Counted from the stretch's first letter, positions 49,655 to 59,354 are shown. The stretch is DNA of 64,000 bases from Sphingobacteriaceae bacterium (GCA_947453445.1 CANGGP010000002.1:1-64000); one strand, 5' to 3'. Program-made: numbers and translations. The notes: generated by a model not told the origin, from the sequence alone.

Positions 49655-51011
49655 CACTTTTAGTTTCATTGTTGTTAGGTTTTTTATGATTGCTCTGATT
49701 TCCTCTGTTTTGCGGTCGTGGTTTAGCGTTTTGATTGTTTGGTTTAGGCCCTTTGTTTTGTTGGGGTGCTTTATTGCCTTGTACTTTGTTTTGTTGTGGC
49801 TTGGCTTGATTGCTTTGGTTGGCCTGTTTTGGCTTTTGTGCTTGCCCTTCTTTGTTTCTATTGTTTCTGTTTTTGTTTTGATTGTTTGGTCGCGATTTAT
49901 TGCCTTTACGATCAAAACGGGTTAAGCTGTCTTGGCCTACCGTATTTTCAAAACTTGGTTCAACTGCAATTACTTTTTGATCGATGGTAATCGACGGAAT
50001 TAATTCTCCGGGTGCTTCACCTTTTGCATTGTCTTCCATAATGCTTTTAACCGATTCAACACTTAATGGGATAAAAACCCCTGGTTCGTGTTTGTAGCTA
50101 AACCACATCATTTTTTTAAAAATATCTGTCTTTTGCAAAAACGCTTCACCTTTTTTGGTTAATAGCTTTTTGCCATCCATATCAGGAAATACCTTTAATG
50201 CATCCAAATAACTGTCGAGCTCATAGTTTAAACAGCATTTTAACTTACCGCATTGTCCGGCTAATTTTAAAGGATTTAAAGATAACTGTTGGTACCTTGC
50301 CGCACTGGTGGCCACTGTTCTAAAATCGGTGAGCCAGGTACTACAGCATAATTCGCGACCGCATGAGCCAATACCGCCCAAACGTGAGGCTTCTTGACGG
50401 GCACCTATTTGACGCATTTCAATACGTACCTTAAATTCATCAGCCAATACTTTTATCAATTCTCTAAAGTCAACACGTGCATCGGCGGTATAGTAAAAAA
50501 TAGCTTTCGATTTATCGCCTTGGTATTCAACATCACTGAGTTTCATTTCTAATCCCAATTTCAAGGCAATGGTTCTGGCGCGGTACATGCTGTCAACTTC
50601 AAGCGATTGTGCTTCACGCCATTTATCAATATCAGATTGTTTGGCCTTTCGGTAAACTTTTTTTATTTCTTCGTTATCGGCACTGATGTTGCGTTTTTTC
50701 AATTGTAGTTTCACCAATTCACCGGTGAGTGAAATGGTGCCAATATCATGTCCTGAGCCGGCTTCAACCGCCACTACATCACCAACATTTAAACTTAAAG
50801 TATTCACGTTTCTAAAAAACTCTTTTCTTGAATTTTTAAAACGTATTTCAACGATATCGAATGGTTTTTGCCCATTTGGCAAATTCATGTTACCCAACCA
50901 ATCAAATACCGAAAGTTTATTGCATCCGCTTTCGGTGCCACAAGAACCATTACTATTACATCCGGCCGGAACGCCATTTGTACTTGTTCCGCATCCACTA
51001 CTACATCCCAT
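49644..51011 (-). CDS. ricT: RicT/PSP1-domain protein with Cys-rich N-terminus and low-complexity C-terminus
   Basis: The 455-residue protein begins MGCSSGCGTSTNGVPAGCNSNGSCGTESGCNKLSV, with six Cys in the first 31 residues, then a PSP1/RicT core (about 45-290). The core includes GDVVAVEAGSGHDIGTISLTGELV, FYYTADARVDFRELIKVLADEFKVRIEMRQIGARQEASRLGGIGSCGRELCCSTWL and CGKLKCCLNYE, whose Cys residues are [4Fe-4S] ligands in RicT. The last 90 residues are Asn/Gln/Lys/Pro-rich and disordered (NNQNKNRNNRNKEGQAQKPKQ). In Bacillus RicT acts with RicA and RicF in RNA maturation through RNase Y. Here the partners are not visible, so that function is tentative. The 3-prime end overlaps gldH. Confidence 0.88.
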   Translation of the reverse strand: MGCSSGCGTSTNGVPAGCNSNGSCGTESGCNKLSVFDWLGNMNLPNGQKPFDIVEIRFKNSRKEFFRNVNTLSLNVGDVVAVEAGSGHDIGTISLTGELVKLQLKKRNISADNEEIKKVYRKAKQSDIDKWREAQSLEVDSMYRARTIALKLGLEMKLSDVEYQGDKSKAIFYYTADARVDFRELIKVLADEFKVRIEMRQIGARQEASRLGGIGSCGRELCCSTWLTDFRTVATSAARYQQLSLNPLKLAGQCGKLKCCLNYELDSYLDALKVFPDMDGKKLLTKKGEAFLQKTDIFKKMMWFSYKHEPGVFIPLSVESVKSIMEDNAKGEAPGELIPSITIDQKVIAVEPSFENTVGQDSLTRFDRKGNKSRPNNQNKNRNNRNKEGQAQKPKQANQSNQAKPQQNKVQGNKAPQQNKGPKPNNQNAKPRPQNRGNQSNHKKPNNNETKSDAN

Positions 51012-51128
51012 TTAAAGAAAAATTAGACTTAAAGATACATACTTTAGGGCTGTCAACAAAATGTGTAATGGATGTTTTTTAGCCTTTGAATGGCGCTGTT
51101 TTAATGATTTTAAGGGAGCGTTTTGAAA

Positions 51129-52061
51129 TTAAAGCAAGTGGTAGCGCTTTTCAAATGCTGCATTGCCTTGTAAGCCACCTGTATGGATCACCAGCATTTT
51201 TGCATGTTCAGGCAATTTATTTTTGCGCAGTATATCTTCAAGCGCATAAAATAATTTATTGGTGTAGAGGTAATCTAAAACAAAATCATTCTGCCTTTCA
51301 AATTCTCTTTTATAATCGATTAAAAAGGGATCGAATTTAGCAAAGCCTGAAAAAGCATAATTATTCAAAATACAATTCTTGTGAATTTGATTTTCTTCCA
51401 AAGCCTTGTTATCATGAATTTCAAAATGTTTTTCGGGGAACATAAGTTCCAATTGATTTTGTACTTCTGTCACCAATTTATTTTCACCTTTCAAAACTGA
51501 AATGCCAATTATTTTTGTGTTTGTTTTTTCAGAAGCCACCAAACCTGCATAGGTGGCGCCACTGCCACAGGCACAGAATACATAATCATATTGGTCTATG
51601 CCCTCTAAAATGTCCATGCAACCTAAAATACCTTCCGCATTGTTGCCGCCTTCGGGTACCAGATAGAAGTCTCCAAATTTTTCTTGCAATGTCTCAATAA
51701 AATGCGCTTCATTTTTTTGATTGTATAAGTCGCGGCTTATCGGGTAAACGTGGGTGCCTGCTTTTGATGCGGCCAATAGGGTTTCACTTTGTATGCTTGC
51801 ATCTTCGCCCCTCACAATTGCAATGCATTGAATGTTGGCTTCTTTACAGGCTGCTGCTGCTGCTGCCAAATGATTCGATTGTGCTCCGCCAAATGTGAGT
51901 ATGCTTTTTTTTCCTTCATTTATGGCGCGTTGTAAATTGTTTTTTAGTTTAAACCATTTGTTGCCGCTAATAATAGGGTGTATAAGATCCAATCGCAAAA
52001 CATCAATTGTTTTTCCAATAACAAGTTGGGCAGGTTGTATAATTGGCAAATAGTTCAGCAC
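51129..52061 (-). CDS. PLP-dependent D-cysteine desulfhydrase/ACC-deaminase-like protein
   Basis: The 310-residue protein starts at GTG (MLNYLPIIQPAQLVIGKTIDVLRLDLIHPIISGNKWFKLKNNLQRA). The Lys of GNKWFKLK binds PLP, and TFGGAQSNHLAAAAAACKEANIQC is the family signature that grips the cofactor. VFCACGSGATYAGLVASE and VIHTGGLQGNAAF hold the phosphate-binding and final motifs. The fold is tryptophan-synthase-beta type II. Family members degrade D-cysteine to pyruvate, sulfide and ammonia, or deaminate 1-aminocyclopropane-1-carboxylate, and the two activities cannot be told apart here. It begins one base after the TPR gene. Confidence 0.87.
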   Translation of the reverse strand: MLNYLPIIQPAQLVIGKTIDVLRLDLIHPIISGNKWFKLKNNLQRAINEGKKSILTFGGAQSNHLAAAAAACKEANIQCIAIVRGEDASIQSETLLAASKAGTHVYPISRDLYNQKNEAHFIETLQEKFGDFYLVPEGGNNAEGILGCMDILEGIDQYDYVFCACGSGATYAGLVASEKTNTKIIGISVLKGENKLVTEVQNQLELMFPEKHFEIHDNKALEENQIHKNCILNNYAFSGFAKFDPFLIDYKREFERQNDFVLDYLYTNKLFYALEDILRKNKLPEHAKMLVIHTGGLQGNAAFEKRYHLL

Positions 52062-52062
52062 T

Positions 52063-53934
52063 TTAATTTCGCATCACATCTCCACGCAATTCTCTAAATC
52101 GTTTGCGTGCCTCTACAGCGTAGGTGCTGCCGGGATAATTTAATAATACTTGTTCGTAGGCTTGTTTGGCTTTCTCCTTATCGTTAAGGCTTTTATCGTA
52201 CAATTCTGCCAATTTAAATTGAGCATCGTCACCGTATAATTCAGTTGGAAAATAATCCAAAATATTTTTATACATCAATTCTGCATCTAAATATTTTGCT
52301 TGCTTCATAAATATATCAGCTTTTTTATAATAGATGTCGTCAACCAAAGTATTGTTGCTGAACAACAAATTGATACTGTCTAATTTAATAATGGCTTCTT
52401 GGTATCGGTGCTGTAAAATAAGCAAATCGGCTGCGGCATATAATTTTAAGGGCGCCGCGTTGGTATCAATGCCAATGGCATCGCTAATCACCAAGCTTAA
52501 ATCAATGGCATCGTTCGAAATGAGTTTTGAGGTGGCTCCTTTTAAAACATCGGCCTGTACCTTCGCCCAAGCAAAGTCGCCGGCATAAAAACTTAATTTT
52601 GCATTTCTAAATTTTGCATCTTGTCCTATGGGTTCGTATTTAAAATCTTTTTCTACTTGTGAATACAATAAAGAAGCATCCCATATTTCTCCTTTAATTA
52701 AATAAATATCGGCCAGCATAATTTTGTATTCGGCTCTCACAATTGCCTCAATACCGGGTATCTGAATAAAACTTTCCAACAAGCGAATGGCATCTGTGGT
52801 TTTGTTCAAATAGTAAGCTTGTAATTGAATTAAATCTTTTAAAATCTGACTGCGGTACGAACTCTCTTCGTATTTTTTATAGGCGGTCAATAGTTTCTGT
52901 TCCAATTCCAAAAGCAATGCTGTATTGACTTGTGTTGTTTCGGTTAAAGCCAAAAAATTTACATGCAGTCCGTCAATTTTGGCTAACTCGTAAAAGAAAC
53001 TATCCTGCCCTTTTTCCAACAAATAATCGAAACATTTTTGGGCTGTTACATAATCTTTGTTTTCATAACAGGTGTGCCCCAATTCATAAATTCTTTGACC
53101 GGTTTCTTTTAAGCGTTTATCTAAAGCTTTTGATTGAATAAAGGCACCATTAAAGTCTTTTTGCTGTTTTTGAATGAAAATTAGAAACTCTATTAAAATG
53201 GGTTTTTCAGGATTTTTGATAATGCGTTTTTGAAGTTCTTGTTTTAACAAAGGATTTTTTATGCCGCCATTTTCATCATCATATCCCAAAGAGTTTTGTA
53301 AATTAATTTGTACTGTTTGCAATTCGGTGTCTCTAAATTCCAAGGCATCCAAATACTCATTGATCATGGCCGGCAAGTCGTTTTTTAATTTATAAATTTC
53401 AGCTTTGTTGTAATAATAGGTATAGTTGCTGTTGTTTTTTTTAACACGATCATAAACCTCCAAGGCATAATCATACAATTTTTCATCAATAAAGGCTTGG
53501 GCAAGATTTTCAATGTAAGGCGAACTCATTGGCATTTCTTTCAATGCCTTTTCATAACAATCTTTTTGTTTCTTTTCTTCATGTTGCAATCCATATACTT
53601 TGGCCAAATTCACGTACCAATTGACTTCATTTTTTGAACGCTTGATTTTTTGTTTTGTAATTTTTTCGGCCTTTGCGTAATCTGAAACGGCAATTAAACT
53701 TTTGAAATACATGCCATACCAAGCATCGGGATTTTTATCATGCAAACCATTTAATAAACTATTCGCTTTGTCGTATTCTTTTTGTTCAAAATAATAAAAG
53801 GCTAATTTTTGATTGTCTTTTTCTTCCTTGTTTGTAGGGGTATTTTCAGGCATGGTAATTTCAATCTGTGATTGCATCAATACCGGCATGAAACAAACCA
53901 GAAAACTTAACAAAATATTTTGCTTTGCGCTCAT
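52063..53934 (-). CDS. Exported tetratricopeptide repeat protein
   Basis: The ATG at 53934 gives 623 residues with a signal peptide (NILLSFLVCFMPVLMQSQ); the longer tracked form starts outside it. The body has a dozen or more TPR-like helical pairs (NKEEKDNQKLAFYYFEQKEYDKANSLLNG, AKVYGLQHEEKKQKDCYEKALKEMP, QAFIDEKLYDYALEVYDRVK, DDAQFKLAELYDKSLNDKEKAKQAYEQVLLNYPGSTYAVEARKRFR). The last repeats (YPGST) resemble BamD/YbgF-type envelope TPR proteins. It is periplasmic or lipid-facing, role unknown. A TATCTTTA near-match to the -7 box lies 12 bases upstream. It directly precedes the PLP-enzyme gene. Confidence 0.8.
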   Translation of the reverse strand: MSAKQNILLSFLVCFMPVLMQSQIEITMPENTPTNKEEKDNQKLAFYYFEQKEYDKANSLLNGLHDKNPDAWYGMYFKSLIAVSDYAKAEKITKQKIKRSKNEVNWYVNLAKVYGLQHEEKKQKDCYEKALKEMPMSSPYIENLAQAFIDEKLYDYALEVYDRVKKNNSNYTYYYNKAEIYKLKNDLPAMINEYLDALEFRDTELQTVQINLQNSLGYDDENGGIKNPLLKQELQKRIIKNPEKPILIEFLIFIQKQQKDFNGAFIQSKALDKRLKETGQRIYELGHTCYENKDYVTAQKCFDYLLEKGQDSFFYELAKIDGLHVNFLALTETTQVNTALLLELEQKLLTAYKKYEESSYRSQILKDLIQLQAYYLNKTTDAIRLLESFIQIPGIEAIVRAEYKIMLADIYLIKGEIWDASLLYSQVEKDFKYEPIGQDAKFRNAKLSFYAGDFAWAKVQADVLKGATSKLISNDAIDLSLVISDAIGIDTNAAPLKLYAAADLLILQHRYQEAIIKLDSINLLFSNNTLVDDIYYKKADIFMKQAKYLDAELMYKNILDYFPTELYGDDAQFKLAELYDKSLNDKEKAKQAYEQVLLNYPGSTYAVEARKRFRELRGDVMRN

Positions 53935-54057
53935 CGGAAGATTTTTAAAGATACATGCAAAGCCATGGATAATAAAATGAAATGTGTTTTTTTCGTTTTT
54001 TTTCACGTTTAGCAGGAAATAACATTGGGTTTGAACACACATTCAACCAATGCGGAT

Positions 54058-54471
54058 TTAAGCGTGGTATTTAAAGCCGATAGAAACTTTTGATCCGTTA
54101 TTATCGAATTTAATGGAATCAGATAAACTGCTCATTAAAAAAACACCGCGACCATTTAATTTGTCAACATTGTTCGGATCGGTAGGGTCGGGAAGGGATT
54201 GAAAATCAAAACCGGGACCTTCATCTGTAACTGAAAAAACCAATTGGCCATCATTGACCTCAAATCCAATTTTAATGAGTTTTTCGGGGTTATTTTGATT
54301 GCCATGAAAAATGGCATTATTTACAGCTTCGGTTACCGCAATTAACATGTTGCCATAACAATCTTCATTCAAATTATATATTTGGCTAACGTCTTCAACC
54401 AACCGTTCAACCAAACGCAGGCTCTGGGGATGTGAATTTATTTTTAGGGTTTGGTTTTTCGCTGGTATCAT
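54058..54471 (-). CDS. ATP-binding anti-sigma-factor-type protein (HATPase_c_2, RsbW-like)
   Basis: The 137-residue protein has the GHKL ATPase motifs. The N-box is NMLIAVTEAVNNAIFHGNQ, the G1 box is VTDEGPGFD and the G2 box is NGRGVFLMSSLSDSIKF. The arrangement and length match RsbW/SpoIIAB anti-sigma serine kinases. Such proteins bind sigma factors and phosphorylate STAS antagonists, and SpoIIE-type phosphatases reverse this. No STAS antagonist or sigma factor is encoded beside it. The SpoIIE-domain protein at 13989 could be in the same pathway but is 37 kb away. Its ATG overlaps the DUF4175 stop as TAATG. Confidence 0.87.
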   Translation of the reverse strand: MIPAKNQTLKINSHPQSLRLVERLVEDVSQIYNLNEDCYGNMLIAVTEAVNNAIFHGNQNNPEKLIKIGFEVNDGQLVFSVTDEGPGFDFQSLPDPTDPNNVDKLNGRGVFLMSSLSDSIKFDNNGSKVSIGFKYHA

Positions 54472-57400
54472 TACTTCTCAATACTATTAAAATAGTTGTT
54501 CACCTTTTCCTTGTAGTATGGCGTTAAGCTAGGAGGAACAGTATTTAATAACTCCATTTCTTTTTCTTTTAGTCTTTTATACTCTAAAAATTGCGGAGGG
54601 TTGCTATTTTCTTGATTTTTTGCCTCATTACTCTTCCTTTTTTCATCCTGTTCGCGTTCTTTTTCTGCTTTTTCGCTCTCTAAAAGCCTTGTGAGGATTT
54701 CTTGTTGCCTGCGCATGGTTTCTGAGTTCAATCGTTTGTTAACTAGTTCCTTTTCAGTTTGTTCCATCAATTGTGCCATGTCGCCACCCGGGTTTTTGCC
54801 TTTGTTTTTAAGTTTGCCCATTAAGGATTCAATTTGTCTTCTGATGGCCTCTTGCTGGGCCGCCATTTTAGCGAATTGCTCGCTGCTGCCGGGCATTCCC
54901 AAGCCCGATTTGCCGTTTTGACCCTTCCCGTTTTCACCCTCTTTGCCTGGTTTATCGCCCGGTTTTTTGCCTTTTTCTAAACTTTCCTTCAATTCCTGCA
55001 ATTGTTTATTTAACTGCTCTTGCATTTTTCGCAAATTGCCCGAACTGGGCTGACCACTGCCACTTGGATTTTTTCCTGAACCCTTACCCGGTTTTTTACA
55101 TTTTCCGCCTTTTTGAGATTTGTTCTCATTTTGCTTTTTCATTTGCTGCTGCATGGCCTCTAACGATTCATTAAGCAATAAAGCCAAATTATTCACCGAC
55201 TTCATGCTTTCTTGCATGTTCATCGCACTCAAGCCAACATTTCTTTCTGCTAAATTTTTCACAGTTCTGTCCATGTTCGCATGAATGGCATTGATTTCGC
55301 GGTTCACAATGGCACTAATGCTCGGTGCCCGCTTGCTAAGGGCCAATAAACTGTCTTCAATTAACTTACTGTCGTCTTTTAATTTGTTTTGTTTTTTAGG
55401 AATATCTGTATACAAAGGATTGTCGATGCGTGTGGTGTTTAAATCATTGATCAAGGCTTCTTGCGAAAAAGATAATTTTAAAAGATTCTCTAAAATTTGT
55501 CGTAACGACTCTGCGTTCTCCTCTGCTTGTTGATCGGCTTCATCCGACATGGCTTTCTCCATCTCCTCTTGCATTTCTTCCATTTTTTCAGCCGCCTTTT
55601 TTTGCGATTGAGAAGCTGCTTTTTTATTGCTCTTGCTTAAGTTGTCGGAACTTTTTTGCAATTCGTTGCTAATTTCATTTTGCTTTTGCTCAGTGTTTGG
55701 AAGCTTCATCGGCTCTTCAAGCTGTTTGTTCTTTTCTTCCAATGCCTTTAAATCTTTTTTTAATTCCTCAAATTGCTTTTGAATATCTTCCTGTTTTTTT
55801 TCGAGTGATTCTTGATTCTTTCCATCCTGCATTTTGCCGTCCTGCAACTTATCATCCTGCTTCTTGCCATCCTGCATCTTATCCTCCGGCTTCTTGCCGT
55901 CTTGCATCTTATCATCTTGCTTCTTACCATCTTGCTTCTTACCATCTTGCATCTTGTCCTCTAGCTTCTTGCCGTCCTGCGTCTTATCATCCTGCTTCTT
56001 ACCATCTAGCGTCTTATCCTCTTGCTTCTTGCCATCCTGCATCTTATCCTTCGGCTTCTTGCCTTCTGTTTCCTTATTCAATGCGTTTTCTTTTTCTTTT
56101 AATTCATTTAATTTATCAATTGCATTTTGCATTTTTTCTTGCATTTCCAATTGTTTGAAGGCTTCTAAATTTCGATCTAATTCTTTTTCAATGTCTTTGT
56201 TGCTTAATTTTAGTTCTTCAAGCTTTTCTTGTACTTGATTTTTATCGAGTTTTTCTAATAATTTATTGAGTTCATCAAACAACTTTTTCATTTCAGGTGT
56301 CATCACATTTTCAAAAAGTTTTTCAAGTTCTTGTTGTTTTTCTAAAATTGTTTCGTCGGTTTGACTAAACTCACTTTGTTGTTTGTTATTGAGCTCGTTT
56401 TCTTGTTTTATTTCTTCAATTTTGTTTTGAAGTTCATTTTGTTTTTTAATCAAATCTTCAAGCTTCTTTTTTTCTTCATAGCCCAATTGTTTTTTCTCAT
56501 TTATCTTCTTAGAAATTTCATTGATGTCTTTTTGTAATTGTTTTGTTTTCTTAATACTTTCTTCAAGGTCTTTTTTAATTTCGCTGTTGTTTTTTTCAGT
56601 GTTTTGATTGATTTCATCGCGACTAGGCGCTTTAAAGGCCATGGTTTTTGTTTTTGAAGATTTTGGACCATGCACGCCGTCGTTGTCGAACACCTCGAAA
56701 TAATATTCTATTTTATCGTTCGATGATAATTTGAATTGATCTAAATCCAAGAAATAATAATAGCTCTGATTGACATTGGTTTTGGAAATATGAATGGGAT
56801 AAGCGCCCGATGTTTCCATGCTTTTGCCATTAGAATCAATGTATGTTTTGTGAAAATGAAACAACAAATCGGTGAAGCCGTAATCATCTTTTATTTCACC
56901 ATTAAAATAAATGTTTTTGGGATTAAGCGAATCGGCTTTTTCACTCACATCAATTTGAGGCAGTTGATCGGCAATCACATTAATGTTATAACTGACCGAG
57001 TCGCCACTGCTTGACACCAATGCATTGGAGGCCTTTACCGTGTATTGATTGCTTTGAATAAATAAACGACTAAAGGTAAACTGATTATCATTACTTTCTT
57101 TGAGGGTGCATGCGGTATCAATAAAATGTAATTTTAATTCCTCCGTGTTTTTGGTATTAAACAACCATTTTATTTTTGTGCCTTGCGGAATTTCAATGTC
57201 GCCGGTATTACTCACTGTTTGATTTTGCATTTTAAGATATGCCGGATAAGTTAACTGCAGATTAAATTGTAACAAACTGGGTTTAGGCAATACTTTTAAA
57301 TGATAGTCTTCAGAGGTATAGCCGGCTGCCATTAAATTGAATTCTAGGTCTTGCTGCGGATTGGTGATTGTGAAATGAAAATGACTGTTGTTTTCTTTTT

Positions 57401-58124
57401 CAAGTTTATATTCTACTTTATTGAGCTCAATATACACTTCATTTGGCAGCTCAGCGCCTTTTATTTCAAGATCAAGCACAAAGTCCTGCGATTGCAAGGT
57501 GCTCAGTTCTTTGTTTAATAAATGAAAGGCGAAAGGCATTTCCTTGGCGTAATAACGGTTGTAATGCACCAAGCGGGTGGTGCTTTTGGAAAGAATTTGC
57601 GGCCAAACAATGGCAATGAGGATAAAAAAAATAAAAACAGGACCAACATATTTTAAATATTTTACATTGTCTTTTAAATTGATGGCACTCACAAAAGGAA
57701 TGGGTTTTAATTCGTTTATTTTTTGATTGATGCCGGCCAATAAAAATTCTTCGGAAGCAATGGTATTTTGATGATTTTGTAATTGCAACACATTAATGAG
57801 TTTATCTTGCACCGATGAAAAATGACTGCCAATAATGCTTGCCGCTTCCTGATACGAAATAATGGCGCCAATGCGGTATAATTTTAAGGCAGGTAACACA
57901 ATGTATTTGATAATCACAAAAAGGCTAACTGTTAGGAAGCCAAAAAATAATATTGCTCTAAGGATGCTGCCGAATTCAGCAAAATATTCAAGCAGAGCAA
58001 AACTCAAAAAAATGGTCAATACAATACCCGCCACATACAAAGCCCCTTTGATTAATTGGTTTTTGTAATAACGACGAATAAACTCATCGAGCTTTTGAAT
58101 AAGTATGTGCTGTTCAGATTGCAA
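54471..58124 (-). CDS. DUF4175 family membrane protein with coiled coil and repeat region
   Basis: This 1217-residue protein starts at TTG. It has two membrane helices at about residues 25-75 (ALYVAGIVLTIFLSFALLEYF, AILFFGFLTVSLFVIIKYIVLPA) and one at about 155-175 (YVGPVFIFFILIAIVWPQIL), then Ig-like beta domains to about 510. A long coiled coil begins at about 515 (IKKDLEESIKKTKQLQKDINEISKKINEKKQ). An acidic/basic repeat block lies at about 688-770. Gly/Lys/Pro-rich helical segments follow (GGKCKKPGKGSGKNPSGSGQ). DUF4175 proteins are long Bacteroidota envelope proteins of unknown role. It is coupled to the downstream ATPase gene and has a clear promoter. Confidence 0.88.
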   Translation of the reverse strand: MQSEQHILIQKLDEFIRRYYKNQLIKGALYVAGIVLTIFLSFALLEYFAEFGSILRAILFFGFLTVSLFVIIKYIVLPALKLYRIGAIISYQEAASIIGSHFSSVQDKLINVLQLQNHQNTIASEEFLLAGINQKINELKPIPFVSAINLKDNVKYLKYVGPVFIFFILIAIVWPQILSKSTTRLVHYNRYYAKEMPFAFHLLNKELSTLQSQDFVLDLEIKGAELPNEVYIELNKVEYKLEKENNSHFHFTITNPQQDLEFNLMAAGYTSEDYHLKVLPKPSLLQFNLQLTYPAYLKMQNQTVSNTGDIEIPQGTKIKWLFNTKNTEELKLHFIDTACTLKESNDNQFTFSRLFIQSNQYTVKASNALVSSSGDSVSYNINVIADQLPQIDVSEKADSLNPKNIYFNGEIKDDYGFTDLLFHFHKTYIDSNGKSMETSGAYPIHISKTNVNQSYYYFLDLDQFKLSSNDKIEYYFEVFDNDGVHGPKSSKTKTMAFKAPSRDEINQNTEKNNSEIKKDLEESIKKTKQLQKDINEISKKINEKKQLGYEEKKKLEDLIKKQNELQNKIEEIKQENELNNKQQSEFSQTDETILEKQQELEKLFENVMTPEMKKLFDELNKLLEKLDKNQVQEKLEELKLSNKDIEKELDRNLEAFKQLEMQEKMQNAIDKLNELKEKENALNKETEGKKPKDKMQDGKKQEDKTLDGKKQDDKTQDGKKLEDKMQDGKKQDGKKQDDKMQDGKKPEDKMQDGKKQDDKLQDGKMQDGKNQESLEKKQEDIQKQFEELKKDLKALEEKNKQLEEPMKLPNTEQKQNEISNELQKSSDNLSKSNKKAASQSQKKAAEKMEEMQEEMEKAMSDEADQQAEENAESLRQILENLLKLSFSQEALINDLNTTRIDNPLYTDIPKKQNKLKDDSKLIEDSLLALSKRAPSISAIVNREINAIHANMDRTVKNLAERNVGLSAMNMQESMKSVNNLALLLNESLEAMQQQMKKQNENKSQKGGKCKKPGKGSGKNPSGSGQPSSGNLRKMQEQLNKQLQELKESLEKGKKPGDKPGKEGENGKGQNGKSGLGMPGSSEQFAKMAAQQEAIRRQIESLMGKLKNKGKNPGGDMAQLMEQTEKELVNKRLNSETMRRQQEILTRLLESEKAEKEREQDEKRKSNEAKNQENSNPPQFLEYKRLKEKEMELLNTVPPSLTPYYKEKVNNYFNSIEK
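55814..56062 (-). repeat. In-frame minisatellite in the DUF4175 gene
   Basis: A roughly 30-base unit recurs about eight times, encoding DKMQDGKKQE / DKTLDGKKQD / DKMQDGKKPE and variants (about residues 688-770). Copies differ by a few bases and by one short unit, so the tract is expandable without frameshift. It generates the long spurious plus-strand ORFs 55697-56158 and 55834-56238. Confidence 0.85.
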
Positions 58125-58156
58125 ATTGAAGTTTCAGCACAAATGATGTGCTCTTA

Positions 58157-58185
58157 CAAATATAACATTGACGCAGGTTTAACAA
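58157..58185 (-). promoter_or_regulatory. Promoter of the DUF4175-ATPase operon
   Basis: TTG (58185-58183), 18 bases, TATATTTG (58164-58157) on the minus strand. It fits the consensus and leaves a leader of about 32 bases before the TTG start at 58124. Confidence 0.7.
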
Positions 58186-58221
58186 GGAAAAATTTTGTTA
58201 AACTTTGGTGTGAAAAAGGCC

Positions 58222-59337
58222 TTAATTCGACTTTAATATTTTTCGATATGCCACTGCATCACCACTTGTAATTTTAAGCAAATACAAGCCATTGTTGAGT
58301 TGTTTGGTAGAGAATTCAATTTTATCTTCATGTATTGTGCCGATCATCAAAAGTTTACCATCTAAGGATAATAATTCGGCCTTGCTTGTTTCAGCTTTTA
58401 AACCTTCGGTGCTGATGCTAAGTTGTGATGAAAAAGGAATGGGATAAATATTTAAGGCCTCACCCATGGGGCTTGTATTCGATAAACCCAACACACCAGA
58501 TCTTACCAAAATTTGTAAATCACGTTCAATAAGTCCGATGATTTGGTAAACACCGTTAATTTTTCTCCACTCACGTACATAAAAAGCAATGCTGTATTCG
58601 CCAATGTTCGGCGGCGTACACCAACTGATTAATCCTGAAGTGTTCATGTAGTAATAGCCGTTATTACTAATGGGTGGTTGGGTATAGCCGATAATTGCCG
58701 CTCCGTTTTGGCCTTTGCAACTTATTAGTTCATACGACAAACTATCACCATCGGCATCAAACGCGCCGGGTTGGTGATAAAAGCAAGTAACGTTATAAGC
58801 CATATCGATTGGCGGATTGTTTAACACCGGCGATGAATTGGTTCCAATGCTTGCATTCGCAATAATTAATGCCTCAATATAAAATGGTGTGTTCACCGAA
58901 TTGGGTATGTTATAAATGCCCGAGTTTCTGTTTCTGTCTGCTGTAAATGCCACGTATTGTCCGGGGCCGGGGTATGTGTGTACGGCAGAGTAAATGTTTT
59001 TCTTTACGTTGTAACCGGGTTGGTTCACAATTATTTCGCCACACTTGGGCGCACATTGACAGCCCGCAATTGAAGCGTTTCCATTTTCACGGTTAAGCAC
59101 GGTTTTACTGCCATCGCCAAAATACAAGGTGTCCTGACAACGGTCTGCTGTTTGATCACCAAAATCAGTGTAAATGGTTACAGTGATGGAGTATGTATAA
59201 ACTTGCACTTGTACACCGCCAACGTTAGCGGTGAATGGTTGAATGCGTTTATAAGTTATTTCACCTGCCCTGTTGTGGGTGGCATTGATTTCACCTGCAA
59301 AATAAAAGCAAGTCAATAAGAAAATGAGTTTTTTCAT
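58222..59337 (-). CDS. Secreted T9SS protein with THNRAGEI-type N-terminal domain
   Basis: The 371-residue protein has a signal peptide (MKKLIFLLTCFYFAGEINA) followed at once by THNRAGEITYKRI. This opens an uncharacterised domain common at the start of gliding-associated surface proteins in Bacteroidota. The domain includes LYFGDGS, VHTYPGPGQYVAFTADRNRNSGI, PPIDMAYNVTCFYHQPGAFDADGDSLSYELI and GEYSIAFYVREWRKINGVYQ. The last 75 residues (ALNIYPIPFSSQLSISTEGL...AELLSLDGKLLMIGTI...LNNGLYLLKITSGDAVAYRKILKSN) are a type A T9SS sorting domain. It is therefore a surface protein, likely binding or structural. Its -7 box TACATTTG lies 17 bases before the start. Confidence 0.87.
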   Translation of the reverse strand: MKKLIFLLTCFYFAGEINATHNRAGEITYKRIQPFTANVGGVQVQVYTYSITVTIYTDFGDQTADRCQDTLYFGDGSKTVLNRENGNASIAGCQCAPKCGEIIVNQPGYNVKKNIYSAVHTYPGPGQYVAFTADRNRNSGIYNIPNSVNTPFYIEALIIANASIGTNSSPVLNNPPIDMAYNVTCFYHQPGAFDADGDSLSYELISCKGQNGAAIIGYTQPPISNNGYYYMNTSGLISWCTPPNIGEYSIAFYVREWRKINGVYQIIGLIERDLQILVRSGVLGLSNTSPMGEALNIYPIPFSSQLSISTEGLKAETSKAELLSLDGKLLMIGTIHEDKIEFSTKQLNNGLYLLKITSGDAVAYRKILKSN

Positions 59338-59354
59338 AATGAATGGATTATAAC

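Noticed and set aside
49655-49915. Longer N-terminus for GldH
   Set aside because: The tracked extension is a Lys/Thr-rich frame-shifted reading of the RicT low-complexity tail, and the lipoprotein signal begins at 49654.
55697-56158. Plus-strand Ser/Pro/Cys-rich ORF of 153 residues
   Set aside because: It is the reverse reading of the minisatellite in the DUF4175 gene.
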